DNA of 64,000 nucleotides from Fervidibacter canadensis (GCA_041446545.1 JBGOEJ010000001.1:124001-188000); one strand, 5' to 3'. Positions 52,963 to 62,244 are shown, counted from the first letter of the stretch. Program-made: numbers and translations. The notes: generated by a model not told the origin, from the sequence alone.

Positions 52963-53760
52963 ATGTCGCCGATGGCGGCGTTTTGGCTTTGGTCACTCAT
53001 AACGCTCATCGTCGTCGCTGTCTATGCCCATTTCGCCCTAAGCACCCGCACCCCGGCGGAAGGCGAAGACTACTACAAAGCCATCGGTCAACTGCGTCGT
53101 CCCCTCTTCGTCTTCCTCGTCCTTTTGCTCCTTGCCTCTTTCGCCCTCAGCGTCCCCCATTTTCCTTACCCGCGCGGGCAAATCCCCGACAAGGTGGTTT
53201 ATGTGACCGCCAAGCAATTTGCCTTCGCCATCACCGAAAAACCCATCCGAACCGATGAGGAATTTGAAGCGGCGACGACCGCTGAACCGATCAAAGTGCC
53301 TGCGAACGCCCTCGTTGAATTCCGCGTCACCAGCCGCGATGTCAATCACGGCTTCAGCCTCTATGCCCCCGACGGCGAGTTGCTCGGTCAAACGCAAGCG
53401 ATGCCTGGCTATGTCCATCGCCTCTTTATGCGCCTTGACCGCCCTGGCACTTATCTGGCTTTGTGCTTGGAATACTGCGGCATCGGACACCACCGAATGC
53501 GGGGCGTCTTTGAAGTCGTCGCACAAAAGGCAGTAGGGGCGAAGGGCAGCGACTGGCGATTAGCGAACGGCAATGGAACGGAGAAAGGAAGCAAGGGGGT
53601 GAACGATGATGGCAGAGATTGCCCTACCCGCCGAAGTGGAATGGGCGCCTGCCGAGCGCGCTGCGTTCCAACGCCTCACCCTCGCTTGGGGCGGGACGCT
53701 TTTTGTCCTCTTTCCCGTCTTAGGCTTGTTGGGCTTGTTCATGCGCCTTTCTCACGCTAA
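52963..53760 (+). CDS. norS: CuA-containing subunit II (NorS-like)
   Basis: About 265 residues from ATG 52963 (AAAGGCAGGTGAG upstream). Two membrane helices, then a cupredoxin domain with VNHGFSLY (first CuA histidine) and CLEYCGIGHHRM, the complete CuA motif. Next to a heme-copper catalytic gene, SenC and a cupredoxin-like gene, it fits NorS of the norSY-senC-orf1 operon, or a B-type oxidase subunit II. The recognisable domain ends near residue 190; the frame then runs 155 bases into the next gene with non-domain sequence. With four instead of five G at 53595-53599 it would stop at once, so the real end may be near 53603. Confidence 0.78.
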   Translation: MSPMAAFWLWSLITLIVVAVYAHFALSTRTPAEGEDYYKAIGQLRRPLFVFLVLLLLASFALSVPHFPYPRGQIPDKVVYVTAKQFAFAITEKPIRTDEEFEAATTAEPIKVPANALVEFRVTSRDVNHGFSLYAPDGELLGQTQAMPGYVHRLFMRLDRPGTYLALCLEYCGIGHHRMRGVFEVVAQKAVGAKGSDWRLANGNGTEKGSKGVNDDGRDCPTRRSGMGACRARCVPTPHPRLGRDAFCPLSRLRLVGLVHAPFSR

Positions 53761-55101
53761 CTTCTTTCCCGACCTTGACCCCATCTGGTTTTACGCCGCG
53801 TTGACCCTTCACGGTGTCGGAATGGTCGGCTTGTGGTTCATCACGGGTTTTTCGGGCGTTTTGTATTTGCTGTCGCGCTATGTCCGACCAAGCCTTGCTG
53901 TTTCCCGCCTTTCCTTCGCCCTCACCCTCTTCGGCGTCCTCTTACTCGTCATCGCCACCCTCGTCGGTCGCTTCGCTGCAGGTTGGTATTTCCTCTACCC
54001 GCTCCCTTACCGTTCGGGCGGAGCGTGGGCGAATTGGGCGACGGATGTCTACCTGATTGCCTTGGCGATTTTGGGCGTGGCGTGGACTTTGTGGGCGTTG
54101 GATTTGCTCCGAGCCATCGCCCAACGCTACCGCCTTTCGCAGGCTCTTTGCTGGCATTTCCTGCGAGGCGAGACGAAACCAGAAGTTCCGCCCCTCATCC
54201 TCATCACGACCGTCTCCACCATCGCTTCGCTGACGGGCTTTGTCGCCGCTGTCATCCTCCTCGCCTTCTTTGCTGCCGACCGATTCGCTGGCGTTCCTGC
54301 CGACCCGCTGCTGATGAAAAACCTCGTCTTCTACTTCGGGCATGTCCTCGTCAACATCACGATGTATCTGGGCGTCGCCATGCTTTACGATGTCTTGCCG
54401 CAGTATGTCGGGCGACCTTGGAAGACGACGGCGACGACCGCGTTCGCTTGGAACGCCGTTTTGTTCCTCGTCCTGTTTGCCTACTTCCATCATCTCTACA
54501 TGGACTTTGCGCAACCGAAGGCATTTCAGGTTTTGGGTCAGGTGGCGTCCTACATGATTTCGCTACCCGCTGCTGTCGTCTCCATCCTCGGCACTTTGGC
54601 GATGGTCTATCGGACGAAAGGGCGTTGGACGCTGGCGTCGTCGCTCCTTTTCGCTGGGACGATGGGTTGGGCGGTCGGCGGTGTCGCTGCCGTCATTGAC
54701 TCCACCATCGCCATCAACTTTCGTTTCCACAACACCCTTTGGGTGCCTGCCCACTTTCACACCTACTTTTTGATGGGCGTCGTCTTGATGATCATGGGTT
54801 TTCTGGCGCACTTGACGGCGAAGTTGAGCGGGCGGGAAGAGCCGCCAGCGTTGCGGCGCACCATCCTCACGCTGCTTTTGGTCGGCGGATACGGTTTTTG
54901 CTCATGTTCTACCTTGCGGGCGCTCACCATGTCCCCCGCCGATATGCTGCCTATCCCGAAGAACTGGCACAAGGCATCCTTGACGCTCGGCTGAGTTTGC
55001 CCTTCATCGCTTTGCTTTCTATCGGCATCCTGCTTTACCTCGTGGAGGTCGGCAAGCGATGGGCAGTTGCCTTCGCCACCGTTGGAGCAAGGTCATCGTG
55101 A
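53606..55101 (+). CDS. norY: Heme-copper catalytic subunit lacking the active-site tyrosine (NorY-like NO reductase)
   Basis: About 498 residues if one frameshift is bridged. Metal ligands are present: TLHGVGMVG (low-spin heme His), FGHVLVNITMY (CuB His), YFHHLYMD (two CuB His) and VPAHFHTYFLMG (heme ligands). The position of tyrosine in HPEVY/HPIVY is asparagine here (HVLVN), so the His-Tyr cofactor of oxygen reductases is missing, as in NO reductases. The uninterrupted frame ends at 54994 after YGFCSCSTL; shifting at TTTTT (54895-54899) restores YGFLLMFYLAGAHHVPRRYAAYP, the conserved GxHxVPRR ending, and the last helix to 55101. Gene order matches norSY-senC-orf1 of ammonia oxidisers. Confidence 0.72.
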
Positions 55102-55901
55102 CGGCACTTTGTCTCCTCGCCTTGTGCCCTTTCAGCCCCGCCCAACGGCGCGGGAGCGACGAAAATGAACGGTTACCCCCACGCGAAGAGGAAGTGATTT
55201 ACGGTCGTGTCCCCGACATCACCGTGCGGACAATTGTCGGCAAAACGCAGCGCCTTTCCGATTGGTGGCAAAAGCGTCCCGTCTTGCTGACCTTTGTCTT
55301 CGCCCACTGTGCAGGCGTTTGCTATCCCTACCTGAACTCGCTGCGGGACGCTATCCGTCAAGTCGGCGGGTTGGGTAGCGATTACGAAGTCGTCGCCCTC
55401 AGTTTCGCCCCTGAAGATGCCCCGACAGAATTGCGGTTGATGGCGGAAGCCCTCAGGCTTTTGGGAAAGGAGCGAGCCTATTGGCATTTCGGTGTCGGCG
55501 AACCTAAGGCGATGGAACGATTAGGGCACGCCGTTCGCTTTTGGTATCGCCGCATCAAAGGCACAAACCAATACGACCATCCTGCCATGCTGGCTGCCAT
55601 CAAAGACGGCAGGGTCATCCGCTTGCTCGTCGGTGCAACCGTCAGCCCTATGCGCTTGCGGGAAGTTTTGCAGGAGTTGAAAGGAGAGCCCGTCCTCGTT
55701 TATCCGCTCCCTGATGCTCGGATGCCTTTTCGGTGCTTCCGCTACGACCCGAAGACGGGCGCGTGGCGCCCTGATATCGGTTTGCTGGCACTGTTAGCGC
55801 CGCCCTTGCTGACAGCGATGGTTGTCCTTGGGCTCTTTCGCCGCAAGGCTGTCCAAGAAAGGCATCAGGCGTCCGAAGGTCGGACAAGTTTTGACCGATA
55901 G
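55059..55901 (+). CDS. senC: SCO1/SenC copper chaperone
   Basis: 280 residues: a signal/anchor (VIVTALCLLALCPFSPAQ), a thioredoxin-like domain with the copper site CAGVC (Cys 84 and 88) and the distant histidine in QYDHPAM, and a C-terminal membrane helix (IGLLALLAPPLLTAMVVLGLF). SCO proteins load CuA of subunit II. The start overlaps the end of the bridged NorY frame by 43 bases, further evidence that the shifted NorY end is real. The C-terminal helix is common in SenC of multi-oxidase clusters. Confidence 0.88.
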   Translation: MGSCLRHRWSKVIVTALCLLALCPFSPAQRRGSDENERLPPREEEVIYGRVPDITVRTIVGKTQRLSDWWQKRPVLLTFVFAHCAGVCYPYLNSLRDAIRQVGGLGSDYEVVALSFAPEDAPTELRLMAEALRLLGKERAYWHFGVGEPKAMERLGHAVRFWYRRIKGTNQYDHPAMLAAIKDGRVIRLLVGATVSPMRLREVLQELKGEPVLVYPLPDARMPFRCFRYDPKTGAWRPDIGLLALLAPPLLTAMVVLGLFRRKAVQERHQASEGRTSFDR

Positions 55902-55974
55902 AGCAGGGCAAACTTGTTGCATTAAACTTTGAGGCGGCAACAGCAGAACAACATCGCAAGGAGGTTGATGGTGG

Positions 55975-56730
55975 ATGCAGTGGCGACGGATGATGGCGCT
56001 GGTTAGTTCCCTCTCTTTGGCTGTTGGGCTGAGTTGCGCCCAAAGCAAAAAGGAGGCACAAATTGTCAAGACGGGCGCTGCCGCTGGCACTGCCACGATC
56101 AAGGGTGTCGTCAAATTTCAGGGCACACCCCTAAAGCCCCGCATGATCAGCATGAAGCAGGACAAAAAATGCGACGCCCTGCACAAGGGCAAACCTGTCC
56201 CCTCCGATGAGTTCGTCCTGAACAGCAACGGGACGCTTAAGTGGGTGCTCGTTTATGTCAAGAACCCACCGAAGGGCAACTACAAACCGCCCAGCAAGCC
56301 TGTCGTCCTTGACCAAAAGGGTTGTCATTACACCCCCCATGTGTTTGGCATCATGGTCGGGCAGCCGCTGGAAATCTTCAATTCGGACGGCTTCCTGCAC
56401 AACGTCCACTTCATCGGCAAAAAGAACCCTCAATTCAATCAGGCACATCCGACCAGTGCTGTCAAAATCCGCAAACAATTCAAATCGCCGGAGTTGCCGC
56501 CCGACAGTTACTTCAAGTGCGATGTGCACCCTTGGATGAAGGCGTGGGTCGGCATCTTTGACCATCCCTTCTTCACCGTTTCAGGCGATGACGGCTCCTT
56601 CACCATCAGCGGCTTACCCGCAGGCACTTACGAGATTGAAGCATGGCACGAGAAGTTGGGCAAGCAGACGCAGAAAGTGACGGTGAAGGCGGGCGAGACG
56701 AAGACCATCACTTTCACCTTCAAGCGTTGA
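55975..56730 (+). CDS. Cupredoxin-like / carboxypeptidase-regulatory-like exported protein
   Basis: 251 residues: signal peptide (LVSSLSLAVGLSCAQ), a beta domain with GCHYTPHVFGIMVGQPLEIFNSDGFLHNVHFIG and YFKCDVHPWMKAWVGIFDHPFFTVS, which carries His, Cys, His and Met in the spacing of a plastocyanin-type copper site, then a carboxypeptidase-regulatory-like unit (GDDGSFTISGLPAGTYEIEAWHEKLGKQTQKVTVKAGETKTITFTF). It stands where orf1 stands in norSY-senC-orf1. It may carry electrons or copper to the CuA subunits. GGAGG lies upstream. Confidence 0.75.
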   Translation: MQWRRMMALVSSLSLAVGLSCAQSKKEAQIVKTGAAAGTATIKGVVKFQGTPLKPRMISMKQDKKCDALHKGKPVPSDEFVLNSNGTLKWVLVYVKNPPKGNYKPPSKPVVLDQKGCHYTPHVFGIMVGQPLEIFNSDGFLHNVHFIGKKNPQFNQAHPTSAVKIRKQFKSPELPPDSYFKCDVHPWMKAWVGIFDHPFFTVSGDDGSFTISGLPAGTYEIEAWHEKLGKQTQKVTVKAGETKTITFTFKR

Positions 56731-56794
56731 GGACGACGAACGGGCAGGGGCGAGCAAGCCTCGTCCCCGCCCCCTTGCGAGGTGAAGAGGAAAA

Positions 56795-57646
56795 ATGCCC
56801 ACGCAAAAAAGAGTGGGTCGGATAGAAGGTGTTTTGTTGCCCCTATTGTTGGTCGTTTTGGTGATTGTCGCCGCTGTGACGGTGGCTTTTGCGCGCCATT
56901 TTGGTTGGTGGCTGAGACCGTTGGCGTCAGAACACGGCGCCGCCATTGACCGCCTCTTTGTCATTACGCTCGTCATTACAGGGCTCGTTTTCATCCTCGT
57001 TCAATCGTTGCTGGCACTTTTCGTCTTCCGCTATCGGGGTGAAAACGGTCGGCGCGCCATTTTCTACCCCGACAACCCTCGCTTGGAAATCACTTGGACG
57101 GTCATTCCCGCCGTGATTTTGACGGCGCTGATCGTGAGTGGCGGGCGATTGTGGTCGCGCATCCAGTTGACGCCCCCGCCTCCCGACGCCTTCGCCGTGG
57201 AGGTTTGGGGGCAGCAATTCAAATGGGCAATTCGCTACCCTGGCAAGGACGGCAAGTTCGGGCGCACCGATATGCGCTTGATTATGGGCGACAATCCTCT
57301 GGGCATTGACACCAAAGACCCCGCCAGCAAGGACGACATCTTCTTCCCCGCTGGCGAAGGCGAGTTGCACATCCCTGTCGGCAAACCTGTCGTCATCTAT
57401 TTGCGGTCAAAGGATGTCATCCACAGTTTCTATGTCCCCCAATTTCGGGTCAAGCAAGATGCCGTGCCAGGGATGGTCACCCGCATCTGGTTCGTCCCGA
57501 CCAAAAAAGGCACTTTTGAAATCGCTTGCGCCGAATTGTGTGGGCAAGGGCATTACACGATGCGAGGCGTGCTCATCGTGGAGGACGAAGCGAAAGTGCG
57601 GGAGTGGTTGGCGCAACAATCCACCGTCGCCGATTTGATCCCATGA
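56795..57646 (+). CDS. ctaC: Cytochrome c oxidase subunit II
   Basis: 283 residues: two membrane helices, the LEITWTVIPAVILTALIVSGG signature, the aromatic EVWGQQFKWAIRYPG region, and the CuA motif CAELCGQGHYTM with the upstream histidine in DVIHSFYVP. No fused cytochrome c domain, so it takes electrons from a separate carrier. It starts 64 bases after the cupredoxin gene and precedes subunit I by 22 bases. Confidence 0.93.
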   Translation: MPTQKRVGRIEGVLLPLLLVVLVIVAAVTVAFARHFGWWLRPLASEHGAAIDRLFVITLVITGLVFILVQSLLALFVFRYRGENGRRAIFYPDNPRLEITWTVIPAVILTALIVSGGRLWSRIQLTPPPPDAFAVEVWGQQFKWAIRYPGKDGKFGRTDMRLIMGDNPLGIDTKDPASKDDIFFPAGEGELHIPVGKPVVIYLRSKDVIHSFYVPQFRVKQDAVPGMVTRIWFVPTKKGTFEIACAELCGQGHYTMRGVLIVEDEAKVREWLAQQSTVADLIP

Positions 57647-57668
57647 AGCAGTAAAGGAGGGTCGTCCG

Positions 57669-59477
57669 ATGGCGCACGAAGTCCATGCCTATTCGGAAGT
57701 CCACCACGAACCCAAAAGTTTCTGGACGAAATACATCTTCAGCCAAGACGCCAAAATCATCGGCATCCAGTATCTCATCACAGCGTTCGTGATGGGCTTC
57801 ATCGCTATGGTGCTCTCGTGGCTAATGCGCCTGCAGTTGGGCTTTCCAGGCAAGGCTTTCCCTTGGCTGGAGAAACTGCTGCCCAATGCCGCGCAAGGCG
57901 GCATCCTCAACCAAGACTTTTACCTCGCCACCGTGACGATGCACGGCACCATCATGATTTTCTTCTTCATCACGGCGGCAGGGACGGGGGGCTTTAGCAA
58001 CTTCCTGATTCCCTTGCAAATTGGCGCCCGAGACATGGCGTTTCCCTTCGTCAACATGCTCAGTTACTGGGTTTACCTTGCCGCTTGCATCGTTTTGGTC
58101 GCCTCGTTCTTTGTGCCCGGCGGTCCTGCAGGCGGCGGTTGGACGATGTATCCCCCCCTCAGCAGCACGAAGGAAGCCTTGATGGGCTCAGGTTGGGGTG
58201 CCACTTTGTGGCTGATTGCAATGGCGCTCTTTATCGTTTCCACGACGATGGGCTCCCTCAACTACATCACGACCGTCCTCAATTTGCGGACGCGGGGGAT
58301 GACGATGGGGCGGTTGCCCCTGACAGTCTGGGCGCTCTTCATCACGGCGATTTTGGGCTTGCTGTCCTTCCCCGTGTTGTTTGCCGCCGCCGTCATGTTG
58401 CTCCTTGACCGCCATCTGGGCACCAGTTTCTTCACGCCTTACCTCGTCGTCAGCGACAAACACATCCCTCACGAAGGCGGCAATCCCATCCTCTGGCAGC
58501 ACCTTTTCTGGTTCTTAGCCCACCCTGAAGTCTACATCGCCATCCTGCCCTCTATGGGCATCACCTCGGAAGTTTTGGCGACGAACGCCCGCAAACCTAT
58601 CTTTGGCTACCGCATGATGGTGGCGTCCATTGCTGCCATCGCCTTCCTATCGTTCATCGTCTGGGGGCACCACATGTTCGTCAGCGGGATGAACCCGATG
58701 TTGGGCACGGCGTTTATGACGACGACGCTGTTGATCGCTGTCCCTTCTGCCATTAAAACCTTCAACTGGCTGACGACCCTTTGGGGCGGCAACCTTCGGT
58801 TCACGACGGCGATGCTCTTTGCCATCGGATTTGTTTCCACCTTCGTCACGGGCGGCTTGACGGGCATCTTTTTGGGCAACCCGCCTATTGACATCCAACT
58901 TCATGACACCTACTTCGTCGTCGCCCACTTCCACTTCGTCATGGGCGTCTCGGCGGTCTTTGGCTTGTTTGCGGGCGTCTACCACTGGTTTCCCAAGATG
59001 TTCGGGCGGATGATAAACGAGACTTTGGGCAAACTTCACTTCTGGCTGACTTTCATCGGCGTCTACTTCGTCTTCTTCCCGATGCACTATCTTGGCTTCC
59101 TCGGTGTCCCCCGCCGCTACTACGCCTTTGACCAATACGAGTTCATCCCGCAGGCGTTGGTGCACAACATCAATGTCGTCATCAGCATTGCGGCTTTCCT
59201 CGTCGGGGCAGCGCAACTTTTGTTCGTCCTCAACTTCCTTTGGAGCGTTTTCAAGGGTCCGAAAGCCGACCGCAACCCTTGGAAAGCCAACACTTTAGAA
59301 TGGCAAGCCCCATCTCCACCCCCGCACGGCAACTGGGGCGATGAGTTGCCTGTCGTTTACCGCTGGCCTTACGACTACAGCGTGCCTGGCGCTCCTGAGG
59401 ACTTTATCCCACAAACTGTCCCGCCCACACCCGCAAGGGTGAGGGGCGATGGGGGAGACGGCGGTCAGCAGCGTTAG
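57669..59477 (+). CDS. ctaD: Cytochrome c oxidase subunit I (A-type, oxygen-reducing)
   Basis: 602 residues, about 12-14 helices. Heme/CuB ligands: TMHGTIMIFF, AHPEVYIAILP (tyrosine present), GHHMFVSG, and VVAHFHFVMG. K- and D-path residues appear usual. This gives a clear contrast to the NorY-like protein at 53.6 kb. AAAGGAGGG is ahead of the ATG. Stop codon TAG. Confidence 0.95.
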   Translation: MAHEVHAYSEVHHEPKSFWTKYIFSQDAKIIGIQYLITAFVMGFIAMVLSWLMRLQLGFPGKAFPWLEKLLPNAAQGGILNQDFYLATVTMHGTIMIFFFITAAGTGGFSNFLIPLQIGARDMAFPFVNMLSYWVYLAACIVLVASFFVPGGPAGGGWTMYPPLSSTKEALMGSGWGATLWLIAMALFIVSTTMGSLNYITTVLNLRTRGMTMGRLPLTVWALFITAILGLLSFPVLFAAAVMLLLDRHLGTSFFTPYLVVSDKHIPHEGGNPILWQHLFWFLAHPEVYIAILPSMGITSEVLATNARKPIFGYRMMVASIAAIAFLSFIVWGHHMFVSGMNPMLGTAFMTTTLLIAVPSAIKTFNWLTTLWGGNLRFTTAMLFAIGFVSTFVTGGLTGIFLGNPPIDIQLHDTYFVVAHFHFVMGVSAVFGLFAGVYHWFPKMFGRMINETLGKLHFWLTFIGVYFVFFPMHYLGFLGVPRRYYAFDQYEFIPQALVHNINVVISIAAFLVGAAQLLFVLNFLWSVFKGPKADRNPWKANTLEWQAPSPPPHGNWGDELPVVYRWPYDYSVPGAPEDFIPQTVPPTPARVRGDGGDGGQQR

Positions 59478-59537
59478 TGGCTCATTGGTCATCTCGCCGT
59501 TGCGTTCGGCTGGGAGCAAGGCAAAGGGGCGTTAAAG

Positions 59538-60620
59538 ATGGCAGGCTTGACATTATCGCAACGAACATCTTTGCCTTCAATCTGGCTGCATCGCTTCGCC
59601 CTTGCGGTGGCGGCGATGGCTGTCGTTCTTATCTCGGCAGGGGCGTTAGTGACCAGCACCAAGTCGGGAGACGCTATCCCCGACTGGCCGACTTCCTACG
59701 GCGCCCTCGTGCCTTCTTACCTTGCAGGCGGCGTGTTGATTGAGTGGACACATCGGTTCGTCGCCGGCGTCACCGCTTTGCTCGTCATGTCGCTGGCGAT
59801 TTGGCTGGCAATCAGTCCCGTGCCTCGTTGGCTCAAAGGGTTGGGCGGTGCGGCTTTTTTGGCGGTGTTGGCGCAAGCGGTCTTGGGCGGCTTGCGCGTC
59901 TTGGTCGTCTCCCATCCGCAAGTGCAAGCGACGGCGTTGCAGGTCACCGGTGCGCCTCACAGTGAAGCCATTCGCATCGCTTTCGCTATTGCCCATGCCA
60001 CCCTCGCTCAAATTGTCCTGAGCCTTGCTTTTGCCATCGCCCTGTTCACCAGTCCCAGCGTCCTAAAGGAGCATGGGACAAGGGACGCAGGACAAGGGTT
60101 GGGATTGGTTCACCCAGTTTGGCGGCTTCATCGCCTCTCTGCTGTTGCGCTCCTTCTCGTCGTCCTCTTGTTTTGCCAATTGTTGCTGGGAGCGGTCATG
60201 CGCCACACAGGGGCAGGTCTAATCATCCCTGATTTCCCGACTTCCTTTGGCAAACTCTTTCCGACCTTCGGCAATTTGCCCTTTGACCCTAACAACCCTG
60301 AGCGGATGACTTATGGCGAGTTCGCCTTCAAGGTTGCCATTCATTTCGCCCATCGGTTCAATGCCCTGCTCATTGCCCTAATCATCGGGGTGCTGTTTTG
60401 GCAAGTGCGACGGCGTTTCGTTGAGCGAGGACTTTTGCGTCGGCTGACGGCGTGGCTTTTGGGCTTGGTGCTCCTTCAAATTTCGCTGGGGGCTTTGAGC
60501 ATTTGGACGCAACTTTCGGTGCCCGTCACCGTCGCCCATGTCGCAACGGGGGCAACTTTGCTGGGGCTGAGCGTGCTGGCATTTTGCCAAACCCTCATCG
60601 GGGTAGGTGAGAACCGATGA
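59538..60620 (+). CDS. ctaA: Heme A synthase
   Basis: 360 residues, about eight helices. CtaA marks: LISAGALVTSTKSGDAIPDWPTSYG, EWTHRFVAGVTALLV (heme-ligand His), GAVMRHTGAGLIIPDFPTSFG, AIHFAHRFNALLIALI and VAHVATGATLLG. It oxidises heme O to heme A for the aa3 oxidase. A G-rich repeat (60075-60098) inserts GTRDAGQGLG in a loop between the two halves of the protein. Confidence 0.93.
   Translation: MAGLTLSQRTSLPSIWLHRFALAVAAMAVVLISAGALVTSTKSGDAIPDWPTSYGALVPSYLAGGVLIEWTHRFVAGVTALLVMSLAIWLAISPVPRWLKGLGGAAFLAVLAQAVLGGLRVLVVSHPQVQATALQVTGAPHSEAIRIAFAIAHATLAQIVLSLAFAIALFTSPSVLKEHGTRDAGQGLGLVHPVWRLHRLSAVALLLVVLLFCQLLLGAVMRHTGAGLIIPDFPTSFGKLFPTFGNLPFDPNNPERMTYGEFAFKVAIHFAHRFNALLIALIIGVLFWQVRRRFVERGLLRRLTAWLLGLVLLQISLGALSIWTQLSVPVTVAHVATGATLLGLSVLAFCQTLIGVGENR
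60075..60098 (+). repeat. G-rich repeat array inside ctaA
   Basis: GGGACAAGGGACGCAGGACA and a further GGG, read in frame as GTRDAGQG, in the cytoplasmic or periplasmic loop joining the two CtaA halves. Confidence 0.6.
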
Positions 60621-61300
60621 GCACGCCAGTCACCGAGAAGGTGCAAATCGTCTATCCCGAAAGCGGTGGGAAGCCGATGGCGGACGACACCTTGCAAGCG
60701 CAATACATCGTCTACCTTTTTGACGGGCTGCGGGCTCTTTTCCGCGACGACCCAAATGTCTTCGTCGCCGCTGACTTGCTTTGGTATCCCGTAGAAGGCG
60801 ACCCAAACACCTGCACGGCTCCCGATGTGATGGTGGTGTTTGGGCGTCCGAAGGGTCATCGCCGCTCTTACCTGCAATGGCAAGAAGACAACATCCCCCC
60901 TCAGGTCGTCTTTGAGATTTGGTCGCCCCCCAACACCTTCCGCGACTTTGCGGAGAAGTTGAACTTTTACGAACGGCACGGCGTGGAGGAGTTTTACCTT
61001 TACGACCCTGATCGGGGGCATTTAGAGGGTTGGCTGCGCAAGGGCGACAAACTGGTGCCCATTGAGACAATGGACGGATGGGTCAGCCCCCGATTGGGCA
61101 TCAAGTTCACCCTCAAAGGTAAAGACTTGGTGGTCTATCGCCCTGATGGCGAACCTTTCCTGCCTTATGAAGAGTTGCAGGGTCGCTATGAAGAAGCGCA
61201 AAAGCGATTGGAGCAGGAGCGGCAGCGAGCCGAACAAGAACGACAACGAGCGGAACGGTTGGCACAACGCTTGCGGGAGTTGGGCGTTGAACCCGAATGA
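60617..61300 (+). CDS. Uma2-family (DUF820) endonuclease-like protein
   Basis: 227 residues. The Uma2 PD-(D/E)xK-like core is CTAPDVMVVFGRPKGHRRSYLQWQEDNIPPQVVFEIWSPPNTFRDFAEKLNFYERHGVEEFYLYDPDRGHLEGW; catalytic Asp in APDV and Glu in FEIWSP. It ends in a coiled coil rich in Glu/Arg/Gln (QKRLEQERQRAEQERQRAERLAQRL). The family is expanded in cyanobacteria and Armatimonadota and its role is unclear. It overlaps ctaA by four bases and lies before ctaB, an odd place for it. Confidence 0.88.
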   Translation: MSTPVTEKVQIVYPESGGKPMADDTLQAQYIVYLFDGLRALFRDDPNVFVAADLLWYPVEGDPNTCTAPDVMVVFGRPKGHRRSYLQWQEDNIPPQVVFEIWSPPNTFRDFAEKLNFYERHGVEEFYLYDPDRGHLEGWLRKGDKLVPIETMDGWVSPRLGIKFTLKGKDLVVYRPDGEPFLPYEELQGRYEEAQKRLEQERQRAEQERQRAERLAQRLRELGVEPE

Positions 61301-61317
61301 CAGGCAGGGGGCAAGGC

Positions 61318-62244
61318 ATGCGAACGATAGTCACTGACCTGACAGCAACGACACAACACAAAAGCATCGTCGGGCTCAAGGCAGTCGGCGCTAAGGTCGC
61401 CGACTACCTGCAACTGATCAAACTGAAACTGTCGGCGTTGGTGCTCTTTACTGTTGCCCTCGGTTACCTTCTTGCCCTCCGCAACTCCCTTTCATTGGTC
61501 ATCGGTCATTGGTCGTTGACCTTGCTCGGCTCGTTTTTGGTCATCGCTGCCGCCAACGCGTTCAATCAGGTTTGGGAGCGGGAAGTGGACGGAAGGATGC
61601 GTCGGACGATGAACCGACCCTTGCCCGCCGAACGCATGTCCGTGAAGGAAGCGTTTTGCGCCGCCATTTTGATGGCGCTCGTCGGACTGACGACATTGGC
61701 GTTGACGACGAATTGGCTGACGACTTTTTTGGCAGGGTTGGCGTTGGGATTGTATGTGCTGGCTTACACGCCTCTCAAGCAGCGCACCGAATTTTGCACG
61801 CTGGTCGGCGCGGTCGCCGGTGCCTTACCGCCAGTCATGGGTTGGACGGCAGTGCGGGGGGAAATCAACGGGGAAGCCGTCGCCTTGTTCGCCCTGCAAT
61901 TTTTGTGGCAGTTCCCTCACTTTTGGGCAATCGCTTGGCTTTATCGGGACGATTACCAGCGGGCAGGTTTTCGGATGCTTCCTGTTTGCGGCGCTGTAGA
62001 AACCGTCACCCGCCAAGTTTTCAGTTACTCGGTGGCGACCGTCCTCGTCAGCCTTTATCCTCTTTTGATGCCTTTGAGGATGCCAGAGGTTTACCTGACT
62101 GCCGCTGCCTCGGCGGGGACATGGCTTCTTTGGGCAACCTTGCAATTTGGCGACAACCCAAATCGTCGGATGGCGCGCCGATTGCTCATCACCGCCGATG
62201 CTTACTTGCCATTGGTGCTGTTGGCTTGGCTCTTTGCCCGATAA
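61318..62244 (+). CDS. ctaB: Protoheme IX farnesyltransferase
   Basis: About 308 residues, nine helices. UbiA-type signatures are AANAFNQVWEREVDGRMRRTMNRPLPAERMS (the NxxxDxxxD-like allylic diphosphate site) and YRDDYQRAGFRMLPV. It makes heme O, the substrate of CtaA. The ATG at 61318 has AGGGGGCAAGG upstream; ATG 61297, overlapping the Uma2 gene, is the alternative. Confidence 0.92.
   Translation: MRTIVTDLTATTQHKSIVGLKAVGAKVADYLQLIKLKLSALVLFTVALGYLLALRNSLSLVIGHWSLTLLGSFLVIAAANAFNQVWEREVDGRMRRTMNRPLPAERMSVKEAFCAAILMALVGLTTLALTTNWLTTFLAGLALGLYVLAYTPLKQRTEFCTLVGAVAGALPPVMGWTAVRGEINGEAVALFALQFLWQFPHFWAIAWLYRDDYQRAGFRMLPVCGAVETVTRQVFSYSVATVLVSLYPLLMPLRMPEVYLTAAASAGTWLLWATLQFGDNPNRRMARRLLITADAYLPLVLLAWLFAR

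Noticed and set aside
53833..54699. 288-codon plus-strand frame inside the NorY-like gene
   Set aside because: Arg/His/Pro-rich shadow frame; the overlapping frame carries all heme and copper ligands.
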